Below, piece by piece: positions 1 through 9,621 of a DNA stretch of 64,000 nucleotides (its first letter is position 1; every line of letters begins with the position of its first letter). The notes below the pieces were generated by a model. It saw only the letters and a program-made list of their open reading frames with translations. It was not told the DNA's origin and searched no databases. The stretch is from positions 29,351-93,350 of the forward strand of contig NZ_FCNY02000028.1 in the NCBI RefSeq assembly GCF_001544575.2. Direction: 5' to 3'. This stretch comes from Caballeronia cordobensis (lineage in GTDB: Bacteria; Pseudomonadota; Gammaproteobacteria; Burkholderiales; Burkholderiaceae). Position numbers and translations under genes: made by a program.

Positions 1-139
1 CATCGATCTGATGTTCGAAATGAACCGCCGCAACGGCGCGACCCTCGTGCTCGTCACGCACGACCCTGAACTCGCGGAGCGCTGCGACGCCACGGTAACG
101 ATCGAAGCCGGGCGGCTCGTCAACGGCCTGAGCGTATGA
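1..139 (+). CDS. ABC transporter ATP-binding protein, C-terminal fragment
   Basis: The last 45 codons of an open frame that enters from the left edge (codon phase begins at base 2). The visible segment LVTHDPELAERCD has the H-loop histidine (VTHD) and following helix of an ABC ATPase, and the tail reads EAGRLVNGLSV, the usual end of the short LolD/YbbA-like ATPases that pair with FtsX-type permeases. The Walker motifs lie outside the window, so subfamily and substrate cannot be settled. A LolD/YbbA-like protein is an inference from the short tail right after the H-loop. Confidence 0.75.
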   Translation, partial: IDLMFEMNRRNGATLVLVTHDPELAERCDATVTIEAGRLVNGLSV

Positions 140-181
140 CGAAGCCCGCATCGCTGCGGGCTTGCGTGTGCATCGGCGGGA

Positions 182-1816
182 TCAGCGCTTCAACGCTTTG
201 CGCGCCCGCTCGATGAGCGTCGAAGTCGACGAGTCGTGCTTCTTCGGATCGGCGCTTTGCGCGGTGATATCGGCCTCGACGACCTTGCCGAGAATCTTGC
301 CGAGTTCCACGCCCCATTGATCGAAAGAGTTGACGTCCCACACCGTGCCCTGAACCAGCACCTTGTGCTCGTAAAGCGCGATGAGCGCGCCGAGCGTTTG
401 CGGCGTGAGCGCATCGAGCATGATCGTCGTGGTCGGACGGTTGCCGGGGAAGCTCAGATGCGTCGCGAGTTCTTCCTTGCCGGGGCCCGCGACCTTCTTC
501 GCTTCTTCGAGCGTGCGGCCGAGCATCAGCGCCTCGCTTTGCGCGAAGCAGTTCGCGAGCAGCTTCGCGTGATGATCGACGAGCGGATGCTCCGGCGTCA
601 GCACGGCAATGAAGTCGATCGGAATCAGCGTCGGGCCCTGATGCAGCATCTGGAAGAACGCGTGCTGACCGTTCGTGCCGGGCTCGCCCCAGATCACCGC
701 CGCGGTCGGATAGTCGACCATCTTGCCGTCGAGGCGCGCGGACTTGCCGTTGCTTTCCATCTCCAGTTGCTGGAGATACGAAGGCAGATAGTGCAGCGCC
801 TGCGAATACGGCGCGATCAGGTCGCTTTGCGAGCCGAAGAAATTGCGGTACCAGATGCCGATCATGCCCATCAGCACGGGCAGATTCTTGTCGAGCGGCG
901 CCGTGCGGAAGTGCTCGTCCATCGCGGCCGCGCCTTGCAGCAGTTCGTCGAAATGCTTCGGCCCGACCGACAGCATGATCGACAGCCCAACCGCCGACCA
1001 TAGCGAGTAGCGGCCGCCGACCCAGTCCCACATTTCGAACACGTTTTCTTTCGCGATGCCGAATTTGACGACTTCGGCCGGGTTCGCTGACACGCCGACG
1101 AAATGCTTCGCCAGTTGATCTTCGGGGCAGCCCGACTTGAGGAACCAGTCGCGCATCGAGTGCGCATTGGTCATGGTTTCGAGCGTGGTGAACGTTTTGG
1201 AGACCACGATCGCAAGCGTCTCTTCGGCGTCCACTTGCTGCAGCACGTTCCAGAGATCGGCGCCATCGACGTTCGATACGAAGTGCGTATCGAGTTCCTT
1301 CGATGCGAGATGATGCAGCGCATGCACGACCATCTTCGGCCCGAGATCCGACCCGCCGATGCCGATGTTCACCACATGGCGAATGCGCTTGCCGGTATAG
1401 CCGGTCCACGCGCCGTCGCGGACCTTATCGGAGAAAGCGGCCATCCTGGCCTTTTCTTTCTGCACCTGATCGTAAAAAGGCGCGTCCGGCGACTGCGCGC
1501 GCAGCGCCGTATGGAGCACCGCGCGATGCTCGGTGATATTGACGATGTCGCCACGGAACATGGCATCGCGCCGCTCGGTGACCTTGGCTTGCTGCGCGAC
1601 CTCGACGAGCAGCTTGAGCGTTTCGTCCTTGACGCGGTTCTTGGAGAAGTCGATTGCGAGGCCGCCGCCTTCGAAGGTCAGGCGTTCGGCGCGCGTGGGC
1701 GCGGTGTCGTTTTCCGGGGCGAACCAGTCGCGCAGGCGCTCGCCGGAGATGGCATCGAGATGCGACTGGAGCGCCGACCAGGCAGGAAGCGAATTGAGCA
1801 TCGAGGGTTGGGTCAT
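182..1816 (-). CDS. pgi: Glucose-6-phosphate isomerase
   Basis: Cytosolic enzyme interconverting glucose-6-phosphate and fructose-6-phosphate in glycolysis and gluconeogenesis. The 544-residue product has the family's usual length. It carries GIGGSDLGP for phosphate binding, the signature block DWVGGRYSLWSAVG near the middle, and GEPGTNGQHAFFQ with the catalytic Glu and His residues in the second half. The start is placed at MTQPSMLNSLPAW (ATG at 1816), because the in-frame extension upstream to 1921 is basic and does not resemble the family N-terminus. It is monocistronic by position: the upstream neighbour (nnr) is 200 bases away on the same strand. Nothing unusual. Confidence 0.97.
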   Translation of the reverse strand: MTQPSMLNSLPAWSALQSHLDAISGERLRDWFAPENDTAPTRAERLTFEGGGLAIDFSKNRVKDETLKLLVEVAQQAKVTERRDAMFRGDIVNITEHRAVLHTALRAQSPDAPFYDQVQKEKARMAAFSDKVRDGAWTGYTGKRIRHVVNIGIGGSDLGPKMVVHALHHLASKELDTHFVSNVDGADLWNVLQQVDAEETLAIVVSKTFTTLETMTNAHSMRDWFLKSGCPEDQLAKHFVGVSANPAEVVKFGIAKENVFEMWDWVGGRYSLWSAVGLSIMLSVGPKHFDELLQGAAAMDEHFRTAPLDKNLPVLMGMIGIWYRNFFGSQSDLIAPYSQALHYLPSYLQQLEMESNGKSARLDGKMVDYPTAAVIWGEPGTNGQHAFFQMLHQGPTLIPIDFIAVLTPEHPLVDHHAKLLANCFAQSEALMLGRTLEEAKKVAGPGKEELATHLSFPGNRPTTTIMLDALTPQTLGALIALYEHKVLVQGTVWDVNSFDQWGVELGKILGKVVEADITAQSADPKKHDSSTSTLIERARKALKR

Positions 1817-2022
1817 GAGCGGTCCGATAGTCTGAAGGTGACAGAGGAATACGTTCGTGCGATTGCGGCTCGGCTTGCCTGTGCGTGCGTGTCGTGTCTG
1901 GTGAACGCGACTGCACATCAACTAAGGCCGCGGTTGCCCGAATCAAAAAGAGTATAGCGACGATGCGTGAACGGATGCTTGCAAAGCGTCACAGCGGCCG
2001 CGCTCGATGCGCGTGAGCGGCG

Positions 2023-3594
2023 TCAGCTTTGCGCATGCTCCGCGTAAAAGCGGCGGTTGATGAGACCGCGCACCGCGGGTGCGAGTTCGCCCGCGGTCAG
2101 GCCCGCCGGGCCGGTGCCGCCGTCGGTGAGGGTTTGCGCGGCGAGACCGTGCAGCCAGACGCCGGCGAGCGCCGCCTCGTATGCCGGCAGTTTCTGCGCG
2201 AGCAATGCTCCGATCAATCCGCCGAGCACGTCGCCGGTGCCGCCCGTCGCGAGTCCGGCGTTGCCGGTCGGATTCACGGCGACGCGGCCATCCGGCGAGG
2301 CGATCACCGTGCCCGATCCCTTCAGCACGGCGATGGCGCCATAGCGCGCGGCGAGCTGGCGCGCGGCGGCGATGCGATCGGCCTGCACCGCCTTCGCATC
2401 GGTATGCAGCAGACGCGCGGCTTCGAGCGGATGCGGCGTCAGGATGCATGGATCGCCCTGCGCGCCGCGCGCCGCGACCTCGGAGGCGAGCGCCTCGTCC
2501 TGCGCGACGAGATTGAGCGCGTCGGCATCCAGCAGCTTCGGGATGTCGAGCTTCAGCACGTCGGCGAGCAAGGTGGTGGCGCGCGGGGTCGTCCCCATGC
2601 CGCAACCGATCGCGAGGGCGTCCATTTTTTCGAGCGCGAAACCGTCGGCGCGATGCAGCATCAGTTCGGGATGCGGCGGATCGTAAGGCGGAAAACCTTC
2701 GCCGACGAACGCAACATGCACCTTGCCCGCGCCGCCGAAGAGCGCCATGCGCGCGGCGAGAATCGGCGCGCCGCACATGCCCGTATCGCCGCCGATGACG
2801 GCGAGCGAGCCGAAGGTGCCCTTGTTGGTCGCGTTGTCGCGCGGCGGCATGCACGCGCCGAAGAGCGCCGGCACGTTGAGCACGATCGACGGCGCGGTGC
2901 TCGCGTCGATGTCGAGCGTCGCGACGAAGAGCTTGCCGGTCAGATCGCGTCCGAGCGACGTGAAGTGCCCCGGCTTCGCCCCGATGAAGGTAATGGTGGC
3001 GGTGGCGCGCACGGCGTCGCCGCCGTTCACCGGCGCACCGGTGTCGCTGTTCAGGCCGCTTGGAACGTCGAGCGCGAGCACGCGGCCGCCGTCGTGCAAC
3101 TGCCGAGCCCGGCGCGTCATGCGCGCGGCGATTTCCGCGAACACGCCTTCGAGCGGACGCGTGAGGCCGATGCCGAACATGCCGTCGACGAGCCAGCCGT
3201 AACCGTCGAAGGAGGCGGGCGCCTCGGCGTCGATCGGCACGCCCGCCGCGCGCGCAGATTGGAGCGCCCAGCGGGCATCGTCGGGTTTCACTTCCACCGG
3301 CATGCACACCCGCACCGCGATGCCCGCGCGATGCAGCCGCTCCGCCATCACGAGCGCATCGCCGCCATTGTTGCCCGGGCCCGCGACCAGCCACACGGGC
3401 AGGGCGCGGGCATCGGGATCGTGGTCCAGAGCGTCGATGAGACACTGGGCGGCCGCCGCGCCCGCGCGCGCCATCAGCGTATGCGGCGGCAGCGCCGCGG
3501 CTGCGCGCGCTTCGAGCGTGCGCAGCTCGGCGAGCGTCTGGAGCGCGAGGGGATCGTCTTTGGGCGTGAAGTAGGGGGAACGGGCGGCGGTCAT
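2023..3594 (-). CDS. nnr: Bifunctional NAD(P)HX epimerase/dehydratase
   Basis: Metabolite-repair enzyme for hydrated NADH and NADPH. The N-terminal YjeF_N (epimerase) domain, about residues 15-230, has the Rossmann-like motif GPGNNGGDALVMAERL. The C-terminal ADP-dependent dehydratase domain (ribokinase-like fold), about residues 240-515, has the late motif NPTGNAGLATGGTGDVL that binds the nucleotide. The 523-residue length fits the fused bacterial form. No Shine-Dalgarno is evident before ATG 3594, so a slightly later start is possible. It lies between pgi and a DadA-like oxidase on the same strand but with gaps of 206 and 78 bases. Confidence 0.95.
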   Translation of the reverse strand: MTAARSPYFTPKDDPLALQTLAELRTLEARAAAALPPHTLMARAGAAAAQCLIDALDHDPDARALPVWLVAGPGNNGGDALVMAERLHRAGIAVRVCMPVEVKPDDARWALQSARAAGVPIDAEAPASFDGYGWLVDGMFGIGLTRPLEGVFAEIAARMTRRARQLHDGGRVLALDVPSGLNSDTGAPVNGGDAVRATATITFIGAKPGHFTSLGRDLTGKLFVATLDIDASTAPSIVLNVPALFGACMPPRDNATNKGTFGSLAVIGGDTGMCGAPILAARMALFGGAGKVHVAFVGEGFPPYDPPHPELMLHRADGFALEKMDALAIGCGMGTTPRATTLLADVLKLDIPKLLDADALNLVAQDEALASEVAARGAQGDPCILTPHPLEAARLLHTDAKAVQADRIAAARQLAARYGAIAVLKGSGTVIASPDGRVAVNPTGNAGLATGGTGDVLGGLIGALLAQKLPAYEAALAGVWLHGLAAQTLTDGGTGPAGLTAGELAPAVRGLINRRFYAEHAQS

Positions 3595-3672
3595 GGCGGC
3601 GGCAGGCGTGTCGGGAATCGAATCGTTCGACGACCCGGCGTGTGCTGCGATCGTGCCCGGCGCGCCGGTCCG

Positions 3673-4965
3673 CTAGAAGCGTTCGGGGCTCAGCGCGGCG
3701 AGGGTATCGGCGGGCAGATCGGGCGTGACGCCGGAAACGAGGTCCGCGATCACTTTAGCAGACCCGCACGCGAGGCCCCAGCCCGCCGGGCCGTGCGCCG
3801 CGCTTACGAAGAGGCGCGGATGCCGCGTCGCGCCGACCATCGGCACGCCGTCGACGGTCATGAGGCGCACGCCATCCCACGCGCGCGCAGCCGACACGCG
3901 CGCCGCGCCCGGAATCCAGTCGTGCGTGCCCTGGCCGAGCAGGTCGAGCGCGCGGCGGGACAGCGCGGCGTCGAGCGGCTTGCCGGCCTTGGCGGCACTC
4001 TGGAAAACGCCCGCGCCGCCCACGCGCAGCCGCTGGTTGACGCGCGTCATCGTAATGCGCTTGATCGAATCGACCACCGTGAGATGCGGCGCGCGCTCCT
4101 CATAGGCGACGGGCGCGGTGAGCGTGTGCACGCGCAGCGGAAACAGCGACGCCGCCGACGGGTTCGCGCCGATGAGCGCCGGCGTGCCCGCGCCCGCCGC
4201 GACCACGATCGCATCGGCGGCGATCAGTTCGACGTCGGCGCTGCGCTTTCTGGTTTCGTTCGGCACGGCCAGCTCGACCGCCGCGCGCGCGCCGTCCAGA
4301 CGCAGCGCCGCGACCGCGCGATGCATGCGGAACTGCACGCCTTCGTCTTCGAGCACCTGCTTGAGCTGCTTGGTGAAAAGCGGACAGTTCGCCGTGCGCT
4401 CCTCGGGCAGCAGCACGGCGCCCGCGAATTCGGGATGATCCGGCACCGACGGCTCGACCGCGACGCATTCCTCGGGCGTCAGCACGCGATGCGGCACGCC
4501 GCACGCCTTGAGCAGGGCGATGGCCGGCTGCGCTTCATCGAGCTCGCGTTGCTGGCGAAACACGTGCAGCACGCCGCGGCGCTGCTCGAAATCGAGTTCG
4601 AGGCGGCTTTCGATATCGGCCAGCACGCCGCGCGACATCGCGACGAGCGGCTGCAGGCGCGCGTACTGCGCGGTGAATGCGTCGGGATCGCGCAAGCTCG
4701 CGTGCTGCTTGAGGAAATCCCGCGCGGCGGAATCGAAGCCGGTTTTCACCATCATGCCGCTTTGCTTCGCCCGGCTCGACGCCATGAAGGTCGGGCCGAA
4801 CCAGACATCGAGCGGCGAGGGCAGGAGCGCGCCGCCTTGCCCATAGGTTGCGCCTTGCGCGACGGTCGCGTGGCGCTCGACCACGCAGACGCGGTGACCG
4901 GCCGCATGCAACTGATAGGCGGTGGCGATGCCGGCGATTCCTCCGCCGATGACGATGACATCCAT
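3673..4965 (-). CDS. DadA-type FAD-dependent D-amino acid dehydrogenase
   Basis: FAD-dependent oxidoreductase of the DAO/DadA family, predicted to oxidise D-amino acids (classically D-alanine) to 2-oxo acids and pass electrons to the membrane. The 430-residue length matches DadA. The N-terminus MDVIVIGGGIAGIATAYQL is the dinucleotide-binding GxGxxG fold; the C-terminal part contains DGVPMVG and GPAGWGLACGSAK, typical of the FAD-closing region. The start at 4965 was chosen because the beta-strand and GxGxxG motif begin right there; an in-frame extension to 5121 is basic and unlike the family. There is no alanine racemase or dad regulator beside it, so the substrate is an inference. Confidence 0.85.
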   Translation of the reverse strand: MDVIVIGGGIAGIATAYQLHAAGHRVCVVERHATVAQGATYGQGGALLPSPLDVWFGPTFMASSRAKQSGMMVKTGFDSAARDFLKQHASLRDPDAFTAQYARLQPLVAMSRGVLADIESRLELDFEQRRGVLHVFRQQRELDEAQPAIALLKACGVPHRVLTPEECVAVEPSVPDHPEFAGAVLLPEERTANCPLFTKQLKQVLEDEGVQFRMHRAVAALRLDGARAAVELAVPNETRKRSADVELIAADAIVVAAGAGTPALIGANPSAASLFPLRVHTLTAPVAYEERAPHLTVVDSIKRITMTRVNQRLRVGGAGVFQSAAKAGKPLDAALSRRALDLLGQGTHDWIPGAARVSAARAWDGVRLMTVDGVPMVGATRHPRLFVSAAHGPAGWGLACGSAKVIADLVSGVTPDLPADTLAALSPERF

Positions 4966-5420
4966 GACTTTTTGTGCCCGAAGGCGCGAGATTGCAGTGC
5001 AGCGTGGCGTGACGCGCGCGTGGAAGCGCCCGAGGCCGCGCGGCTTGACGATGAAACGACGGGCGAACGGCCTGACGCGGCGCGCGCCGTACCCGGAGAA
5101 AGCGCGCCATGATAGCGCCAAATTCGTTTGCGGGGGACCGTGTGCCGCACGCCGCGCGCCGCCCGAACCGGCTGCGGATCGGGCGGCCGACTCGCCGCCG
5201 CGCTATTTCGGGATGCGCAACGGCGCGGCGCGTGACGCCCGGCCGCCGCCGCGCCGCGCCCAGGGCGAGCCTCCGACCCGATTTCGAGACGCGCATCCGG
5301 GTTATAATCGCGGTCTTCCTTTCGCCTCCCGCCGTATTGCGTGCTCGAATCCGATTTTCCGAATTCTGCGAAGCGAGCGTCGCGCGAGCGGCACACAGAC
5401 GTCATCGACGCACCGTCACA
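4966..5420. other. Divergent intergenic region between the DadA-like gene and purL
   Basis: A 455-base gene-free, very GC-rich stretch separating two divergently transcribed genes. The only clear signal is a TATAAT hexamer at 5303-5308 facing purL. Open frames that cross it lack codon structure and known motifs. Confidence 0.6.
5280..5308 (+). promoter_or_regulatory. Likely sigma-70 promoter of purL
   Basis: A perfect -10 hexamer TATAAT at 5303-5308 sits in otherwise GC-rich DNA about 110 bases before the purL start. The -35 side (GATTTC or TTCGAG around 5280-5288) is a weak match, so the promoter rests mostly on the -10 box. The long leader could hold a purine-responsive operator, but I see no clear PurR palindrome. 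Confidence 0.55.
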
Positions 5421-8400
5421 ATGGCCCACTTCTCGTGTTTCCCCGGCGCTTCGGCCCTCTCCGATTTCCGTCAGACCCGCCTGCTCGAAAAACTCGCCCG
5501 CATCGACGCGAATATCGTCGGCGTGCGCGGTCAGTTCCTGCATTTCGTCAACTCGACCGAGCCGCTCACGGACGAGGACACGAGCCGCATCGAGGCGCTG
5601 ATGCATTACGGCGCGCCGTTCGACGAATCGAAAGAGCGCGGCCATGTCGAGACCTTCATGGTCGTGCCGCGCTTCGGCACCGTTTCGCCGTGGGCGAGCA
5701 AGGCAACCGACATCGCGCATCATTGCGGGCTCGACAGGGTGCGGCGCATCGAGCGCGGCGTCGAGTACTCGGTCATCATGAAGAGCGGCTTTCTGGGCGG
5801 CAAGAAGGCGCTCTCGGACGAAGCGCGCACGCAAGTCGCCTCTGTCTTGCACGACCGCATGACCGAAAGCGTCGCGGCGTCGCGCGATTCGGCCCTGCAT
5901 CTGTTCGATGAACTCCCGGCCAAGCCCTTGCAGACGGTCGATATCATCGGCGCGGGCCGCGGTGCGCTCGAAGCGGCGAACACCGAACTCGGCCTCGCGC
6001 TCGCGGACGACGAGATCGACTATCTGGTGAGCGCGTTCGAAGCCTTGAAGCGCAATCCGACCGACGTCGAACTGATGATGTTCGCGCAGGCGAACAGCGA
6101 ACACTGCCGCCACAAGATCTTCAACGGCGAATGGACCATCGACGGCGAGAAGCAGGACATGTCGCTGTTCCAGATGATCCGCAATACGGAGAAGCTGAAT
6201 CACGCCGGCACGATCGTCGCGTATTCGGACAATTCGGCGATCATGCAGGGCAGCGTGGCCGAGCGCTGGTTCCCGCGCGGCGAGGGCGAGCACTATCAGC
6301 GGCACGTCGAAATGACCCACACGCTGATGAAGGTCGAAACGCACAATCACCCGACCGCGATCTCGCCGTTCGCGGGCGCGGCGACCGGCTCCGGCGGCGA
6401 AATCCGCGACGAAGGCGCGACGGGCCGCGGCGCGCGTCCGAAGGCCGGCCTCGCGGGCTTCACGGTGTCGAACCTCGATTTGCCCGATGCGCGCGAGAAA
6501 TGGGAAAACGCCCGCGACTCCGCCGTGCCTCTGGCCACGCGCAATCCGTCCGAAACACATGAGCCGTATGGAAAGCCCGAGCGGATCGCATCGCCGTTGC
6601 AGATCATGATCGACGGGCCGATCGGCGCTGCGGCATTCAACAACGAATTCGGCCGCCCGAACCTCGGCGGCTATTTCCGCACCTACGAGCAGAACGTCGC
6701 GGGACGCGTGCGCGGCTATCACAAGCCGATCATGATCGCGGGCGGCATCGGCAATATTTCGGACCAGCACACGCACAAGAACGATCTGCCGGCGGGCACG
6801 CTGTTGATCCAGATCGGGGGGCCGGGCATGCGCATCGGCATGGGCGGGGGCGCGGCGTCGTCGATGGCGACCGGCGCGAATACCGCCGAGCTCGATTTCG
6901 ATTCGGTGCAGCGCGGCAATCCGGAAATCCAGCGCCGCGCGCAAGAAGTGATCAACACTTGCTGGCAGATGGGCGAGGGCAATCCGATCCTGTCGATCCA
7001 CGACGTCGGCGCGGGCGGCATTTCGAACGCGTTCCCGGAACTCGTCGATGGCGCGGGCAAAGGCGCGCGCTTCGAACTGCGCAAGGTGCAACTCGAAGAG
7101 AGCGGACTGTCGCCGCGCGAAATCTGGTCGAACGAAGCGCAAGAACGCTACGTGCTGGCGATTTCCCCGAACGATCTGCCCGCGTTCCAGGCGATCTGCG
7201 AACGCGAGCGCTGCCCGGTGGCGGTGGTCGGCGTCGCGACGGAAGAGCGTCAGTTGAAACTGATCGACGACGCCAACGAAGGCCAGGAACCCGTCGATAT
7301 GCCGATGGACGTGCTGCTCGGCAAGCCGCCCAAGATGCATCGCGACGTGAAGCGCGAAGCCGAGCGCTTCGAAGCCGTCGATGTGACGGGCCTCGCGCTG
7401 TCGGAAGTCGCGGTCGATGTGCTGAAGCATCCTACGGTCGCGAGCAAGTCGTTCCTTATCACGATCGGCGATCGCTCGGTCGGCGGCACGACCGCGCGCG
7501 ACCAGTTCGTCGGTCCGTGGCAGGTGCCCGTCGCCGATTGCGCGGTCACGACGATGGACTACGCCGGTTTTCGCGGCGAAGCCATGACGATGGCCGAGCG
7601 CACGCCGCTCGCCGTCATCGACGCGCCCGCGTCCGGCCGCATGGCGGTGGGCGAAGCGGTGACGAACATCGCGTCCGCGCCGATCGAATCGCTGAACAAG
7701 CTGAAGCTTTCCGCGAACTGGATGGCCGCGTGCGGCAGCGCGGGCGAAGACGCCGCGCTGTATGACACCGTGAAGGCGATCGGCATGGAACTGTGTCCGG
7801 CGCTCGGCATCAGCATTCCGGTCGGCAAGGATTCGCTGTCGATGCGCACCAAGTGGCAGGACGGCGTGGCGAAGGAAGTCGTCTCGCCGGTGTCGCTCAT
7901 CATCAGCGCGTTCGCGCCGGTCGAAGACGTGCGCCGTCATCTGACGCCGCAGCTCGTCCAGGACACGAACACGGTGCTCATCGCGATCGATCTCGGACGC
8001 GGACGCAATCGCATGGGCGGCAGCATCCTCGCGCAAGTCACGCAGCAGGTCGGCGACGCGGTGCCCGACGTGGACGATGCCGAAGACCTGAAGCGCTTCT
8101 TCGCTGCGATTCAGGCGCTCAACGCCGACGACAAGCTGCTCGCGTACCACGACCGTTCGGACGGCGGCCTCTGGGCGACCGTATGCGAGATGGCGTTCGC
8201 GGGCCATGTGGGCGTGTCGCTGAACGTCGACATGCTGACGCTCGACGCCGAACACGAATCCGATTACGGCGACGCGAAGGACTGGGCGAAGCAGACGAGC
8301 GGCCGCCGCGACGATCGCACGATCCGCGCGCTGTTCTCGGAAGAGCTCGGCGCGGTGATTCAGGTGCGCGGCGCCGACCGCGATGCGGTGCTCGTCGCGC

Positions 8401-9452
8401 TGCGCGAACACGGCTTGTCGGCGTGCTCGCATGTGATCGGCAAGCCCAACGAGAGCGGCGCGATCGAGATTTATCGCGACGCGAAGAAGATTTTCGATGC
8501 GCCGCGTGTCGATCTGCATCGCGCGTGGAGCGAGGTGAGCTGGCGCATTGCGCGGCTGCGCGACAACCCCGCATGCGCCGATGCCGAATACGAGGCGCTG
8601 CTGGACGCGGCCGATCCCGGCATTTCGCCCGCGCTGACGTTCGATCCCGCCGAAGACGTGGCCGCGCCGTTCATTGCGACGAACAAGCGTCCGCGCGTCG
8701 CGATCCTGCGCGAGCAGGGCGTGAACTCGCATCTGGAAACGGCCTATGCGTTCGATCGCGCCGGCTTCGACGCGCACGACGTCCACATGAGCGACCTGCT
8801 CGAAGGCCGCGCGACGCTCGCCGATTTCGCGGGCGCGGTGGCATGCGGCGGCTTCTCTTACGGCGACGTGCTGGGCGCGGGCGAAGGCTGGGCGAAGACG
8901 ATCCGCTTCAACGCGCAACTCGCCGACATGTTCGCCGCGTTCTTCGCGCGTCCGGACACGTTCGCGCTCGGCATCTGCAACGGCTGCCAGATGATGTCGA
9001 GCCTCGCGTCGATGATTCCCGGCGCGGAAAACTGGCCGAAGTTCACGCGCAACAAGTCGGAGCAGTTCGAAGCGCGCTTCTCGCTGGTCGAAGTGCAAAG
9101 CTCGCCGTCGATGTTCTTCGCCGGCATGGAAGGCTCGCGCATTCCGGTCGCGGTCGCGCACGGCGAAGGCTTCGCGGACTTCTCGCAACAGGGCGATCCG
9201 GCGAAGGCGCTCGTCGCGATGCGTTACGTCGATCATCGCGGCAACGCGACGGAGCAGTATCCGTTCAATCCGAACGGCTCGCCGCAGGGCATCACGTCCG
9301 TGACGACGCCCGATGGCCGCTTCACCGTGCTGATGCCGCACATGGAGCGCGTGCATCGCAACGTGCAGATGAGCTGGACGCCCGAGGACTGGACCACCGA
9401 CGGCAGCCCGTGGCTGCGCGTGTTCCAGAACGCGCGACGCTTCCTCGGCTGA
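5421..9452 (+). CDS. purL: Phosphoribosylformylglycinamidine synthase
   Basis: Fourth step of purine biosynthesis: ATP- and glutamine-dependent conversion of FGAR to FGAM. The 1343-residue product is the large single-chain form of proteobacteria. It has an N-terminal PurS-like region, two AIRS-type halves (for example VETHNHPTAISPFAGAATG and the glycine-rich MRIGMGGGAASSMATG) and a C-terminal class I glutamine amidotransferase domain. The amidotransferase has the nucleophile motif GICNGCQ and the later AHGEGFADF carrying His. The start ATG 5421 gives MAHFSCFPGASALSDFR, the conserved PurL N-terminus; longer in-frame starts are GC-rich noise. No strong ribosome site is visible. Confidence 0.97.
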   Translation: MAHFSCFPGASALSDFRQTRLLEKLARIDANIVGVRGQFLHFVNSTEPLTDEDTSRIEALMHYGAPFDESKERGHVETFMVVPRFGTVSPWASKATDIAHHCGLDRVRRIERGVEYSVIMKSGFLGGKKALSDEARTQVASVLHDRMTESVAASRDSALHLFDELPAKPLQTVDIIGAGRGALEAANTELGLALADDEIDYLVSAFEALKRNPTDVELMMFAQANSEHCRHKIFNGEWTIDGEKQDMSLFQMIRNTEKLNHAGTIVAYSDNSAIMQGSVAERWFPRGEGEHYQRHVEMTHTLMKVETHNHPTAISPFAGAATGSGGEIRDEGATGRGARPKAGLAGFTVSNLDLPDAREKWENARDSAVPLATRNPSETHEPYGKPERIASPLQIMIDGPIGAAAFNNEFGRPNLGGYFRTYEQNVAGRVRGYHKPIMIAGGIGNISDQHTHKNDLPAGTLLIQIGGPGMRIGMGGGAASSMATGANTAELDFDSVQRGNPEIQRRAQEVINTCWQMGEGNPILSIHDVGAGGISNAFPELVDGAGKGARFELRKVQLEESGLSPREIWSNEAQERYVLAISPNDLPAFQAICERERCPVAVVGVATEERQLKLIDDANEGQEPVDMPMDVLLGKPPKMHRDVKREAERFEAVDVTGLALSEVAVDVLKHPTVASKSFLITIGDRSVGGTTARDQFVGPWQVPVADCAVTTMDYAGFRGEAMTMAERTPLAVIDAPASGRMAVGEAVTNIASAPIESLNKLKLSANWMAACGSAGEDAALYDTVKAIGMELCPALGISIPVGKDSLSMRTKWQDGVAKEVVSPVSLIISAFAPVEDVRRHLTPQLVQDTNTVLIAIDLGRGRNRMGGSILAQVTQQVGDAVPDVDDAEDLKRFFAAIQALNADDKLLAYHDRSDGGLWATVCEMAFAGHVGVSLNVDMLTLDAEHESDYGDAKDWAKQTSGRRDDRTIRALFSEELGAVIQVRGADRDAVLVALREHGLSACSHVIGKPNESGAIEIYRDAKKIFDAPRVDLHRAWSEVSWRIARLRDNPACADAEYEALLDAADPGISPALTFDPAEDVAAPFIATNKRPRVAILREQGVNSHLETAYAFDRAGFDAHDVHMSDLLEGRATLADFAGAVACGGFSYGDVLGAGEGWAKTIRFNAQLADMFAAFFARPDTFALGICNGCQMMSSLASMIPGAENWPKFTRNKSEQFEARFSLVEVQSSPSMFFAGMEGSRIPVAVAHGEGFADFSQQGDPAKALVAMRYVDHRGNATEQYPFNPNGSPQGITSVTTPDGRFTVLMPHMERVHRNVQMSWTPEDWTTDGSPWLRVFQNARRFLG

Positions 9453-9472
9453 TCGCGGTTGTCGTTTCATGC

Positions 9473-9510
9473 AAACACCCCGAAGTGAGCGCTTCGGGGT
9501 GTTTTGTTTT
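9473..9510 (+). terminator. Rho-independent terminator of purL
   Basis: A perfect 13-bp stem (9473-9485 with 9492-9504) and a 6-base loop, followed by GTTTT, 20 bases after the purL stop. The A-rich left flank gives it some function on the other strand too. Confidence 0.9.
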
Positions 9511-9621
9511 GCGCGGGCGATATCGTTGCTGCCAGTCGACACATATCCCAAAATAATGCGCCCGTAAGTTCCGGGTATAGTCCGCGACACGCCGCGATCG
9601 GCGGCGGCACCCGGAGGAGAC

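Noticed and set aside
2029..5112. A 1027-codon plus-strand open frame opposite nnr and the DadA-like gene
   Set aside because: It is Arg/Ala/His-rich, has no domain motif and mirrors the third-position GC bias of two well-supported genes on the other strand.
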